The position numbers and the translations under genes are program-made. Positions 8,910 through 17,472 of a stretch of 64,000 bases of DNA are shown piece by piece. Below the pieces are notes generated by a model. The model ran no database searches, was not told the DNA's origin, and saw only the letters and a program-made list of their open reading frames with translations. Source of the DNA: Ruminococcus sp. (GTDB lineage Bacteria; Bacillota; Clostridia; Oscillospirales; Ruminococcaceae); assembly GCA_017397925.1 (NCBI GenBank), contig JAFQHO010000037.1, positions 1-64,000 of the forward strand, written 5' to 3'. Numbering within the stretch: position 1 is the stretch's first letter; every line of letters starts with the position of its first letter.

Positions 8910-9908
8910 ATGGCAAATATAGTAATTCTCGGCTCGGGAGGCTTTGGCCTTAGCCTTGCCATTACAGCCTTTAAAACAGGCAGACATAGCGTAACGGTAT
9001 GGTCTAAATTCCAGGAGGAAATTGACGAAATCCGTTTAAAAGGAGAGCATATCCACAAACTTCCCGGAGTTGCAATCCCACCCGAGATACAGCTGACAAG
9101 CGATATTTCCTGCATCAGCGGCTGTGATATTCTTATTTTCGGTATACCTTCAAGCTTCCTGCGCTCCGTTGCACAGCTTGCTAAGCCCTATGTGACTAAG
9201 GATATGATCGTTGTCAATTCGGGCAAGGGCATTGAGGAAGGCAGCTTAAAGCTTCTCAGTCAGGTTATTGAGGATGAGCTTGGTACAGAGAAGCTTGTTG
9301 TTCTTTCTGGACCTTCTCACGCTGAGGAGGTTGCACGTTCAATTCCTACAGCTATTGTTGCCGCTTCACGCAATAAAGAGGCTGCACAGTATATACAGGA
9401 GCAGCTTGGCAGCGATAAGCTGAGAATATACCTCAATGACGATGTTATCGGCTGTGAGCTTGGGGGAGCTTTAAAGAACATTATTGCCCTCTGCTGCGGT
9501 ATATGCCTTGGTATGGGCTACGGTGATAACACAAAGGCGGCGCTTATGACAAGAGGTATGCACGAGATTATGCGTCTTGGAGTTGCCGCAGGAGCTGATC
9601 CTATGACATTCGGCGGTCTTACAGGTCTGGGTGACTTGATAGTTACCTGCACAAGCCTGCACAGCCGAAATGCAAGAGCAGGAAAGCTGATAGGCGAGGG
9701 TATTGCTCCCAATGAGGCTGTTCGTCAGGTTGGTACTGTTGAGGGCTACTGGTGCTGTCATACAGCCTATGAACTGGCTAAAAAGCTTGGAGTTGAAATG
9801 CCTATAACAGAGCAGCTCAACGAGGTTCTTTTCAATGGCGGTAAAATACAGGATGCAATGACAAAGCTTATGGGCCGTCCAATGATAAATGAGCGTGAGG
9901 TATACTAA
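8910..9908 (+). CDS. gpsA: Glycerol-3-phosphate dehydrogenase [NAD(P)+]
   Basis: Reduces dihydroxyacetone phosphate to sn-glycerol 3-phosphate for lipid synthesis. The 332 residues begin with a Rossmann dinucleotide fold (GSGGFGLSLA), followed by NSGKGIE, LSGPSHAEEV and GALKNIIAL, which are typical GpsA segments that include the catalytic lysine. The GGGAGG ribosome-binding site is strong. It is paired with plsY upstream, so the two consecutive steps are encoded together. Confidence 0.97.
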   Translation: MANIVILGSGGFGLSLAITAFKTGRHSVTVWSKFQEEIDEIRLKGEHIHKLPGVAIPPEIQLTSDISCISGCDILIFGIPSSFLRSVAQLAKPYVTKDMIVVNSGKGIEEGSLKLLSQVIEDELGTEKLVVLSGPSHAEEVARSIPTAIVAASRNKEAAQYIQEQLGSDKLRIYLNDDVIGCELGGALKNIIALCCGICLGMGYGDNTKAALMTRGMHEIMRLGVAAGADPMTFGGLTGLGDLIVTCTSLHSRNARAGKLIGEGIAPNEAVRQVGTVEGYWCCHTAYELAKKLGVEMPITEQLNEVLFNGGKIQDAMTKLMGRPMINEREVY

Positions 9909-9925
9909 TTACACTGGAGGAAAAT

Positions 9926-11455
9926 ATGACTGAAATTCGTGAGTACAGAGGACACATCAGAAACTGGAAAGAGCTTTGCGCAGAGCTTGGTATTGACAGC
10001 AATCTCGGCAGAGAGAGCCGTGAAAATGCCATTATTATCGCTGCCTATGAGAAATGGGGCAGGGATATGGGTGAACACCTTTACGGTATGTTTGCATTCT
10101 GCCTGTGGGACGGCGAAAAGCTTTTCGCTATGCGTGACCACTTCGGCACAAAGCCATTTTTCTACTATGTTACCGATGAGGGAAATCTTCTTTGCAGCGG
10201 CTCAATCCGCAATATTATTGCAGGAGAGGGCTTCAAAAAGGAGCTTAACAGGGATATGCTCCAGATTTATATGTCCCTTACCTATGTGGGTGGAGAGGAC
10301 ACATTCTTCAAAGGCGTGAAAAAGCTTATGCCCGGTCATTTCCTTGAATTTGCCGATGGAAAGCTGGAAATCCACCGCTACTGGAAGCCTGAATTCAATC
10401 CCAATCATTCAAAGACATTGAATGAATGGGCGGATGAGATACATTCCACACTTCTTGGAATTATGCCCGAAGTGCTGGACGAAAACGAAACTGCTGAGTC
10501 ATTCCTTTCAGGAGGAGTTGACTCCTCATATGTGCTTGCAGTTTCCGATGTAAAGATGACAAATTCCTGCGGCTATGACGATGAACGCTTTGATGAATCG
10601 TCCCTTGCAAAGCAGACAGCTGATTTACTGGGCAGAGAGAATAACCGCTGCTGTATAACTCCCGAAATGTACTTCGGTATTGTACCCTGGGTTATGGAGA
10701 ATATGGAGCAGCCATTGGCGGACGCTTCTGCTGTCGCTTTTGCTCTCGGATGCCGTGCTACTGCGGAGCATACTAAGATATGCTACTCCGGCGAGGGTTC
10801 TGACGAATTTTTCGGCGGCTATAATATGTACCGAAATGCTGAGAGATACGGCGATAACCTTAAAACATTCTACGTGGGTAACACAAATATTATGAAAGAG
10901 GACGAAAAACAGCGTATCCTCAAAACATATAATCCCGATGTTCTTCCCATAAATATTGCTAAGGATATTTATGCCGAGAATGAGGGCTGTGACCCTCTTA
11001 CAAAGATGTCGGATATTGATATCCGCATATGGCTTGAGGGTGATATTTATCTCAACGTTGACAAGATGAGTACAGCGGCAGGTCTTGAAGTGCGTATGCC
11101 ACTTACAGACAGACGAATTTTCGATATTGCTTCACGTATGCCCTCTGAGCATAAGATAAACGAGGAGGCAAATAAGGCGGCTCTGCGTACTGCGGCAGCA
11201 AAGGTTCTCCCCGAGGAAATTGCATTCCGCAAGAAATTAGGCTTTATCGTGCCTATCAGAATATGGCTTGCTGATGAGCGTTATAATGCCGATGTAAGAG
11301 CTAAATTCGACAGCGATGCAGCTGCTGAATTCTTCAACGTTGATGAAATCAAGGCTATTTTTGCTGACTATATCGGCGGAAACTCCGATAACTGGAGAAA
11401 AATCTGGACAATATACACGTTCCTTTTATGGTACGATATATATTTTAAGAAGTGA
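9926..11455 (+). CDS. Asparagine-synthetase-like protein lacking the glutaminase N-terminus
   Basis: A 509-residue relative of AsnB. The synthetase half is intact: PP-loop SGGVDSS at 195-201, SGEGSDEFFGGY, and the GLEVRMPLTDRRIFD region. The N-terminal class II glutaminase domain starts only at the segment that in AsnB reads NGEIYN, so about 70 residues including the Cys nucleophile at position 2 are absent. GGAGG 6 bases before the ATG and an upstream stop codon show this is the real start, not a truncated reading frame. It cannot use glutamine in the normal way; it may use free ammonia, another amine, or carry out a related adenylate-forming amidation (inference). It lies 17 bp after gpsA and 59 bp before gltX. 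Confidence 0.82.
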   Translation: MTEIREYRGHIRNWKELCAELGIDSNLGRESRENAIIIAAYEKWGRDMGEHLYGMFAFCLWDGEKLFAMRDHFGTKPFFYYVTDEGNLLCSGSIRNIIAGEGFKKELNRDMLQIYMSLTYVGGEDTFFKGVKKLMPGHFLEFADGKLEIHRYWKPEFNPNHSKTLNEWADEIHSTLLGIMPEVLDENETAESFLSGGVDSSYVLAVSDVKMTNSCGYDDERFDESSLAKQTADLLGRENNRCCITPEMYFGIVPWVMENMEQPLADASAVAFALGCRATAEHTKICYSGEGSDEFFGGYNMYRNAERYGDNLKTFYVGNTNIMKEDEKQRILKTYNPDVLPINIAKDIYAENEGCDPLTKMSDIDIRIWLEGDIYLNVDKMSTAAGLEVRMPLTDRRIFDIASRMPSEHKINEEANKAALRTAAAKVLPEEIAFRKKLGFIVPIRIWLADERYNADVRAKFDSDAAAEFFNVDEIKAIFADYIGGNSDNWRKIWTIYTFLLWYDIYFKK

Positions 11456-11514
11456 GATTTATAGGGGAATGGGGCTTGTATGCCCTGTTATCCCCGTATA
11501 AAAGGAGAAAAAAG

Positions 11515-12972
11515 ATGTCAAATAAAGTAACTACACGTTTTGCCCCGTCACCAACGGGATTTATGCACATAGGAAATCTTCGTACAGCCCTTTATTCCTA
11601 TCTGCTTTCAAAGTCACAGGGCGGAAATTTCATCCTGAGAATTGAAGATACAGACCAGGAAAGACTTGTTGAGGGTGCTGTTGATGTTATTCTCGATACT
11701 CTTAAATCAACAGGTATTGAATATGACGAGGGACCTGCAAAGGACGGCGGTCACGGTCCTTATATCCAGAGCGAAAGACTTCCCATATACAAGAAATACG
11801 CTGAAAAGCTTATTGCTGACGGTCACGCTTACTACTGCTTCTGCTCAAAGGAGCGTCTTGATTCCCTTAAGGATGAAAACGGTATCGGCGGTTATGACGG
11901 TTTCTGCCGTGATAAGAATTATACAGCTGAGGATGCGGCTCGCCACAAGGCTGAGGGCGGCAATGTTGTTATTCGTCAGAAAATGCCTACAGAGGGCAAA
12001 ACTGCATATGTTGACGTAGTTTACGGCGAGGTTGAAATTGACAATACTGAGCTTCGTGACCAGATTCTTATTAAGGACGACGGTTATCCGACATATAATT
12101 TCTGCCACATTGTTGATGATTACCTTATGGGTGTAACTCACGTTGTAAGAGGTAACGAATACCTCACATCAACTCCCAAATATTGCCTGCTTTACGATGC
12201 ATTCGGCTGGGAAAGACCGACATATGTACATCTTCCTCTGCTTATGGGCAAGGACGATGAGGGTAAGGTTTCAAAGCTTTCAAAGCGCCACGGTGCTGTA
12301 AGCTTCCACGACCTTGTGAATGACGGCTATCTCCCTGAGGCTATTGTAAACTATATCGCGCTTCTCGGTTGGTGTCCTAAGGATACAAATGAGGAATTCT
12401 TCACAATGGATGAGCTGAAAGCTAATTTCTCCATTGAGGGACTTAGCAAATCTCCTGCTGTATTCGACTATGAGAAACTGAAATGGTTCAATTCCGAGTA
12501 CATCAAGAAGCTTCCAGAAGATGTATACGCTGAAAAGGCGCTTCCTATCCTTGACGGTATCTGCGAAAGCTACATCAATACAAAGAAGCTTGCTTCACTT
12601 CTTCATACAAGAATATCCTATTTCAATGAAATCAAGGATATGATTGGCTTTGTTACATCCCGTCTGCCTATGGAGGGCGATCTGTACACAAATAAGAAGA
12701 ATAAGACAAATCCCGAAAACTGTAAGGAAGTCCTTGTGGATTGTCTGCCTATTCTCGAAGCTGTGGAGAGCTGGGATAATGACACACTTTTCACTGTGCT
12801 GAAAGAGTATGCTGCTTCTAAGGAGAAAAAGGCAGGCGCTGTAATGTGGGCTATCCGTGTGGCTGTAGGTCGTCAGGCAATTACTCCGGGCGGTGCTACT
12901 GAGCTTATGGAAGTATTCGGTAAGGAAGAATCAATCGGACGTATCAAGCAGGCGATTGAAGAACTTGCGTAA
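11515..12972 (+). CDS. gltX: Glutamyl-tRNA synthetase
   Basis: Class I synthetase charging tRNA-Glu (and possibly tRNA-Gln). Signature FAPSPTGFMHIGNLR covers the HIGH motif (HIGN) and KVSKLSKRHG the KMSKS motif. The 485 residues are typical. I chose the ATG at 11515, with AAAAGGAG 6-7 bases upstream, over an in-frame ATG at 11452 that overlaps the previous gene. A G-rich/C-rich hairpin (11463-11496) lies in the short gap before it. It is the last gene of the long operon, followed by a terminator at 12987. Confidence 0.97.
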   Translation: MSNKVTTRFAPSPTGFMHIGNLRTALYSYLLSKSQGGNFILRIEDTDQERLVEGAVDVILDTLKSTGIEYDEGPAKDGGHGPYIQSERLPIYKKYAEKLIADGHAYYCFCSKERLDSLKDENGIGGYDGFCRDKNYTAEDAARHKAEGGNVVIRQKMPTEGKTAYVDVVYGEVEIDNTELRDQILIKDDGYPTYNFCHIVDDYLMGVTHVVRGNEYLTSTPKYCLLYDAFGWERPTYVHLPLLMGKDDEGKVSKLSKRHGAVSFHDLVNDGYLPEAIVNYIALLGWCPKDTNEEFFTMDELKANFSIEGLSKSPAVFDYEKLKWFNSEYIKKLPEDVYAEKALPILDGICESYINTKKLASLLHTRISYFNEIKDMIGFVTSRLPMEGDLYTNKKNKTNPENCKEVLVDCLPILEAVESWDNDTLFTVLKEYAASKEKKAGAVMWAIRVAVGRQAITPGGATELMEVFGKEESIGRIKQAIEELA

Positions 12973-12986
12973 TTAATATATCATTC

Positions 12987-13018
12987 AAAGGGTGTCGGAT
13001 TATTCTGATGCCCTTTTT
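12987..13018 (+). terminator. Rho-independent terminator after gltX
   Basis: AAAGGG...CCCTTT arms extended by wobble pairs to a 12-bp stem, then a run of five T. Confidence 0.85.
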
Positions 13019-13066
13019 CGTTGTGCCGAAAATAAAGATATATTCGTGTAATATTCTTCTACTTGT

Positions 13067-13095
13067 ATTGTACAACATAAAACAACTATTGTCAA
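13067..13095 (-). promoter_or_regulatory. Strong minus-strand promoter with no obvious gene
   Basis: On the minus strand TTGACA (13095-13090) and TACAAT (13072-13067) are 17 bp apart. Transcription would start near 13060 and run toward the 3' end of gltX. No open frame with a ribosome-binding site follows. The region 13019-13191 holds no other gene I can support. Confidence 0.6.
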
Positions 13096-13191
13096 TAGGT
13101 TTTTGCAAGTTTGTATGGTTGCACAAAAAATCATTCGAATTTTTGTTGAATATGATGAAACAAAAAATGTAGAAATGTTGTATCTGTAAAC

Positions 13192-13221
13192 AAAAAACGG
13201 CATCGGAAAAAATCCGATGCC
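13192..13221 (-). terminator. Terminator of the metG-like operon
   Basis: A 9-bp perfect stem (GGCATCGGA/TCCGATGCC, 13199-13207 and 13213-13221), followed on the minus strand by GTTTTTT. Confidence 0.85.
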
Positions 13222-13234
13222 ATTAGTTTTTATA

Positions 13235-13588
13235 TTATTCCACAAAGAAGAAATCCTTTATTATGTTCTTCTTTTCCTTTTTACTTGTGGGATATTCTTC
13301 AATACATGTTACATACTCAGCGTTTATTGCCATAACTCTGTTGTCGGTAGTTTCAAGTATAAGTGTTTTTCCTGAAATTCCTTTAAGAGTACCTGTTTTT
13401 AAATCTTCGTTAATTGTCTTTACGTAACATTTTGTGCCAATGAATTTCTTTGCCGCTTCTAACATAAATGTGCAATCCTTTCTCTTTAAAATCTTAGTTG
13501 CTGTTATACTTCTTATTGTATTCTTTTTTCTGCTTATTGATGTCATCAATACAACAAATAACAGAAAATAAATTGGCAGAAATTCCAT
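13235..13588 (-). CDS. Small membrane-anchored protein with SH3-like/DUF6897-type C-terminus
   Basis: A 117-residue protein with one N-terminal membrane segment (about 3-18), a basic linker, and a compact beta-rich domain (about residues 42-100: KFIGTKCYVKTINEDLKTGTLKGISG...) that resembles small DUF6897-like proteins I recall from Ruminococcaceae. The start at 13588 has GAGGAA 8 bases upstream, overlapping the end of the metG-like gene 5 bp away. An internal ATG at 13465 with AAAGGA would give a soluble 76-residue form, so two products are possible. Function unknown. Confidence 0.65.
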   Translation of the reverse strand: MEFLPIYFLLFVVLMTSISRKKNTIRSITATKILKRKDCTFMLEAAKKFIGTKCYVKTINEDLKTGTLKGISGKTLILETTDNRVMAINAEYVTCIEEYPTSKKEKKNIIKDFFFVE

Positions 13589-13593
13589 TTGTT

Positions 13594-15603
13594 TTATTCC
13601 TCGTCAGCCTTAGCAAACTGTGATTCGTGACGTGTGAAGAAGTCCGTTCTGGGGGGGAGGAATTTCAACCGGTGATTTTCACCTGTGAAGTATGTGAGAG
13701 GCTCAAAAATTGTATCCCATGACCATATTCTCTCGTCAACCTGTAAGTATTCACGTACCTTTTCAGTTCCGAATGGTGCTAATGGGTGGAGAAGTACTGC
13801 TGTTGTACGTATAATGTGGAAAAGGTTTGCAAGAGCCTGCGCTGTCTGTTCCTTATCGGAGGTATCTCCGTTAAGTGCCTTCGCCATATACTTACTGCCG
13901 TTTCTTATATAGCTGTCAAGAACGTAAGTACACTGGTGGAATGCGAATTTTGCCATATAACGCTCATATTCAAGGATAGCTTTTTTAGCGTCTGCAAGGA
14001 TGTTTTCCTCGGGAGCAACAGAAGGGAGTATACCGTCAAATTCTTTCTGTGTTGTGTAGAATGCAGTACGAATCATTCTGTTGTATACATTGGAAAGGAG
14101 CAGACCGTCCTTTACTACGGGATCTGCCTCGTCGGGTTTAGCGTCGGGATTAAATGGCTTAGGCATAAAGCTTACGGAACGTTGGCCAAGGCCAAGTCCC
14201 AGCCAGTGCATACGGAGCTGCTCGGGTGTGTAGTAATCAAGGAGATCGTCAGCCATAGGAGGCTTAACAGCGCCTGAACTTGAAGCCTTTTTGTCAAGGA
14301 AAAGGATGTGGTGATTTGCAACGATAATTGGCATCTGTAACTCACCGTCGGGAACATCGGCAGTCTTTACCTCGGATTCCTGCTGTGCCATCCACATTGC
14401 AGGCTCGGCAATGCCGTAGAAATAGATATTATCCTGACCGATGAACTGATATACAGTTGCGTCCTTGCTGCACCAGTAATCCTTCCATTCATCGCGGCTA
14501 TGGTTGATAGATTCAAGATAAGTCTGAGTAAAGGAGATAGGAGCCCAGAGAGATTCAGGCCATACCCATACTGTAAGACCGTCTACGCCGTCCATAACAG
14601 GTGCAGGAACGCCCCACTCGATATTTCCTGTAAGGCGGAAAGGAACGAGGGTTTTACCTGTTCTGTAGCGTATTCCGTTTTCTGTGAGAATACGGCAGGC
14701 TGTATCGCAGTCGGAGAGCTTGTCAAATTCTATTGTAAATGAGGGCTTTTTCTTTTCCTCAATGTAGTTGTGCTCGGGCATAGATGCCTTGATTTCAAGG
14801 TATTTTTCCTCAAATTCGCGCTTAACGTAAATAACAGGCTTTTTGAGGAATTCGTCAATTGTTTTCCATACTACAGGGCGGACGTCCTTGCGCTTTTTAA
14901 GTTCCTCAATCCAGTTTTTCATAAGCTCTTCATAGTCGCGGAGCTTGAAATACCAGTTTGTAACGGGCTTCATTGAGGGAGTCTTGCCTGTGAGTGTGCT
15001 GACGGGGTTGAGCAGATTTTCGGGCATATACTGATGACCGAGGTCACATTCGTCTGCGTATCCTTTTTCGGAAGTACATCCCTCAACGGGACATTTACCG
15101 ATAACCTGACGTCCGTTGAGGAAACAGCCTGCCTCCTCGTCGTAGAACTGCATTGTTGTAATCTGGTTGAGCTGTCCTTTTTTGTGGAGGGAGCTGATAA
15201 ACCAGTCTGTCACCTCTGCGTGGATTTCCTTGGAGCGGCCAAGTCCCGAAGCTGCATAGAGATTGGGGGAAATTCCGTATTTGCCGAGAGTTGCTTTCTG
15301 TTTGTCGTGGTTGGACTGAACGAAATCAACGAGAGAGCCTTCAAACTCGCCCTTTTCTACTTTAACTCTCCAGCCCTCAGCGATAGGGGAGCCGTAGCAG
15401 TCTGTACCTGTTACGAAAATAACGTTATCCTTGCCAATTCTGTCACGGAGAAAACGTGTATAAGTATCGGCAAAAACGAGCATTCCGCCAACGTGACCGA
15501 AGTGAAGCTCCTTGTTGCCGTAGGGCATACCGCCTGTTACAACAGCTCTTTTCGGGAACTGCGGACGGGGGATTTCAAAATTCTTTTTATTTTTATCGGA
15601 CAT
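13594..15603 (-). CDS. metG: Methionyl-tRNA synthetase-like class I tRNA ligase
   Basis: A 669-residue protein following the MetRS plan: HIGH-type motif HFGH (34-37), a zinc-knuckle-like C-x4-C-x8-C-x3-H segment ending MPENLLNP, GNIEWGVPAP, VWVWPESLWAP, and FIGQDNIYFYG. It would attach methionine to tRNA-Met. Two usually strict motifs are altered: TDEHG is TDCYG (67-71) and KMSKS is KASSS (about 437-441), leaving only the first lysine. The start at 15603 has AAAGGA 9 bases upstream; an in-frame ATG at 15636 has none. It has its own promoter at 15644-15672. It could be the cell's only MetRS or a divergent paralogue. Confidence 0.8.
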   Translation of the reverse strand: MSDKNKKNFEIPRPQFPKRAVVTGGMPYGNKELHFGHVGGMLVFADTYTRFLRDRIGKDNVIFVTGTDCYGSPIAEGWRVKVEKGEFEGSLVDFVQSNHDKQKATLGKYGISPNLYAASGLGRSKEIHAEVTDWFISSLHKKGQLNQITTMQFYDEEAGCFLNGRQVIGKCPVEGCTSEKGYADECDLGHQYMPENLLNPVSTLTGKTPSMKPVTNWYFKLRDYEELMKNWIEELKKRKDVRPVVWKTIDEFLKKPVIYVKREFEEKYLEIKASMPEHNYIEEKKKPSFTIEFDKLSDCDTACRILTENGIRYRTGKTLVPFRLTGNIEWGVPAPVMDGVDGLTVWVWPESLWAPISFTQTYLESINHSRDEWKDYWCSKDATVYQFIGQDNIYFYGIAEPAMWMAQQESEVKTADVPDGELQMPIIVANHHILFLDKKASSSGAVKPPMADDLLDYYTPEQLRMHWLGLGLGQRSVSFMPKPFNPDAKPDEADPVVKDGLLLSNVYNRMIRTAFYTTQKEFDGILPSVAPEENILADAKKAILEYERYMAKFAFHQCTYVLDSYIRNGSKYMAKALNGDTSDKEQTAQALANLFHIIRTTAVLLHPLAPFGTEKVREYLQVDERIWSWDTIFEPLTYFTGENHRLKFLPPRTDFFTRHESQFAKADEE

Positions 15604-15643
15604 AGCAATGTTCCTTTCGTCTTTGGATTTTAACACAACTTAT

Positions 15644-15672
15644 ATTATAGCATAATTATAGCTGTTTTGCAA
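15644..15672 (-). promoter_or_regulatory. Promoter of the metG-like gene
   Basis: Minus-strand TTGCAA (15672-15667) and TATAAT (15649-15644) with 17-bp spacing, about 40 bp before the chosen start. Confidence 0.85.
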
Positions 15673-15719
15673 GGGTTTTGGAGAAAAATGTTAGGAGCTA
15701 AATTTTTTAGCTTTTTCTA

Positions 15720-15748
15720 TTGAAAATATCGGGGGAGTGTGGTATAAT
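15720..15748 (+). promoter_or_regulatory. Extended -10 promoter of the SUKH gene
   Basis: TTGAAA at 15720-15725 and TATAAT at 15743-15748, 17 bp apart, with TGG directly before the -10 box. Confidence 0.8.
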
Positions 15749-15807
15749 ATGGGTAGTTGGATAGAATAAGAATTTGCCGAACCTACTGTAAAGATGAGGG
15801 AATATAA

Positions 15808-16296
15808 ATGAATAAAGGAATTATTGAAAGTTTTGAATTCTTTGTAAAAATTATGAAAACACTCGAAAAACTTGGCGGAGATTGTTCAATTGAAGAACCA
15901 GCTACTGAAGAAGAAATAACAGAGTATGAGCTGAAACTCGGGTACACTCTTCCTGAAGATTTCAAGGACTGGCTCAGAATTACAAAAGGAATCAGTATTT
16001 CTGCCGGAACAATTTGTATCAATATTTATATGCCTGACAATGCTGAAAAGCATGTGGACGGATTTATGGCACTCGTTTTTGGTAATGACTGTGCATTCAG
16101 AACCTATTTTATCAATCTTGAAACAGGGCAGTCATATATTTATGATGATGATTTCGGAACAGAGAAATACGATTCTTTTGAGGACTTACTTGATGACATT
16201 TACTATTCCGATATTGAAGCACATCTTGATGGTAATGAAGAAACGGAAAACTGGTTAAGCGTTTATAATGAGATGTTTCCTGAAGAAAATGAGTAA
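15808..16296 (+). CDS. SMI1/KNR4 (SUKH) family protein
   Basis: A 162-residue acidic cytoplasmic protein. The segment PATEEEITEYELKLGYTLPEDFKDWLRITKG is a clear SUKH-1 start: an acidic helix, then LPEDFKDWL. Bacterial SUKH proteins often act as immunity proteins against contact-dependent or polymorphic toxins, but others are free-standing. No toxin gene is seen next to it, so it may be an orphan immunity gene or have another role. AT-rich base use and its own extended -10 promoter set it apart from the neighbouring housekeeping genes. Confidence 0.8.
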   Translation: MNKGIIESFEFFVKIMKTLEKLGGDCSIEEPATEEEITEYELKLGYTLPEDFKDWLRITKGISISAGTICINIYMPDNAEKHVDGFMALVFGNDCAFRTYFINLETGQSYIYDDDFGTEKYDSFEDLLDDIYYSDIEAHLDGNEETENWLSVYNEMFPEENE

Positions 16297-16363
16297 AGAT
16301 TGCAATTTACACAACAGAATACCATAGCAAACCGCTTATTACTGGGATTTGTGGAGAGTGTGG

Positions 16364-16369
16364 TATAAT
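16364..16369 (+). promoter_or_regulatory. Extended -10 box before the 154-residue membrane protein
   Basis: TATAAT with preceding TGG. The surrounding GAGTGTGGTATAATAT is the same as in the SUKH promoter 621 bp upstream; no good -35 box is visible. Confidence 0.55.
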
Positions 16370-16414
16370 ATAAAAATCAGGTATCTTGATAAATAAGTAT
16401 TTTGGAGGACGATT

Positions 16415-16879
16415 ATGGATACAATTTTGTTATCGACACTGGGTATGTTGTATGTATATGGATATTTAAATCTTGCAATGCGATATATCAAGTTAATTAA
16501 AAATAAAGAAAAAGTCAAAGTGAAGAAAATGGATAAGAATCATTCCATTATACTTTATGTTTTGGTTTTTATTTGGTTGGTCACGAAAGTTATCAGAGAA
16601 TTTGGAGATAGATATTTTGTACTATGGTGTGTTATATTAGTTCTTGAAGCAGTTTATACCATTGTTATTCAGATAAATTCAAAATATACCTATATTTGTA
16701 ATGATTGCATTATATTTGAAGATTGTTCTAAAAAAGCTAAAGATTATAGTTATCAGATTAATGATGATATACTTGAAATTTTACCCGATAAACCTCCAAG
16801 AAATGTATATAAATTCATCATTGAAGAAGATAAGGGATTATTGATTGATATATTGAAGAATTACAAGTTATTTAAATAG
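16415..16879 (+). CDS. Unknown membrane protein with two or three transmembrane segments
   Basis: A 154-residue protein. Hydrophobic stretches are at about 3-22, 45-60 and 68-88, separated by a strongly basic loop (KNKEKVKVKK). The C-terminal 60 residues are soluble and hold two cysteines (ICNDC). The gene is very AT-rich compared with the flanking operons, hinting at recent acquisition. GGAGG precedes the ATG. It follows the SUKH gene by 118 bp under a similar promoter core, so the two may be a co-inherited pair. I do not recognise the family. Confidence 0.6.
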   Translation: MDTILLSTLGMLYVYGYLNLAMRYIKLIKNKEKVKVKKMDKNHSIILYVLVFIWLVTKVIREFGDRYFVLWCVILVLEAVYTIVIQINSKYTYICNDCIIFEDCSKKAKDYSYQINDDILEILPDKPPRNVYKFIIEEDKGLLIDILKNYKLFK

Positions 16880-16943
16880 AGAATTGCTGTTTTCAGAGAT
16901 TAATTGTCGTGAATTAGAATATAACGAATATTATAGAGATTTA

Positions 16944-17109
16944 TTGAGGGAGACCCTTTTGAAACAGGGTCATCCCTCAAACTCCCTCCCTAAAACTTTT
17001 ATCTTAATTTTCTCAACAGGGATTAAATCCCTGTTGAGAAAATTTAAAATTGAAAGTCTTTGGAAAGGGGTCTGGGGAAAAAACTTTCCTCAGAAAGGTT
17101 TTCACCAGT
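16944..17109. repeat. Intergenic palindromic element
   Basis: Three parts: a hairpin at 16944-16980 (TTGAGGGA-GACCC with GGGTC-ATCCCTCAA); a perfect inverted repeat at 17006-17044 with 19-bp arms (AATTTTCTCAACAGGGATT) around a single base; and an A/G-rich tail to 17109 (TTTGGAAAGGGGTCTGGGG...). The tail looks like a dispersed intergenic repeat I associate with Clostridia. No transposase or clear target-site duplication is visible. Confidence 0.65.
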
Positions 17110-17152
17110 AAGTTTCAATGATACTCCGTTAAATTCTTATTTTACACGCTGG

Positions 17153-17180
17153 GCATCGGATTAATTTTCGATGCTTTTTT
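17153..17180 (+). terminator. Terminator-like hairpin after the repeat element
   Basis: GCATCG (17153-17158) and CGATGC (17169-17174), followed by TTTTTT. The next ~260 bp up to 17442 are AT-rich and I see no gene in them. Confidence 0.7.
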
Positions 17181-17442
17181 ATTGTTCAAAAATTGCTATA
17201 AGTATATAAATATAATTATGTATATAAAAATATATTACAATAAATTTCGTATAATATTAACATTTATAATTGTTGATAATTAGTGAAAAAAGAGAAAATA
17301 AAAATTATTTTTCAATAATCAACCATTTTTGGTTGAAAAAAGGGCGATTTTTGCCCTTTAGTGAGAGGGTATGTTGCAGACAGCAAAAAATGATATTGAA
17401 AAATGGTTGTCATTGAAAAAAGGAAAAATTTTCAGAAACCCC

Positions 17443-17471
17443 TTGACAAATTGTATATAAGCGTGTATAAT
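17443..17471 (+). promoter_or_regulatory. Promoter of the GntR-ABC operon
   Basis: Perfect TTGACA (17443-17448) and TATAAT (17466-17471) with a 17-bp spacer. Confidence 0.9.
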
Positions 17472-17472
17472 G

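Noticed and set aside
15034-15633. 199-residue plus-strand frame
   Set aside because: Antisense to the start of the metG-like gene and covers its promoter side; Cys/Phe/Val-rich shadow composition.
16884-17111. 75-residue open frame
   Set aside because: It runs through the inverted repeats at 16944-17109, has no ribosome-binding site and its composition changes abruptly; treated as non-coding repeat.
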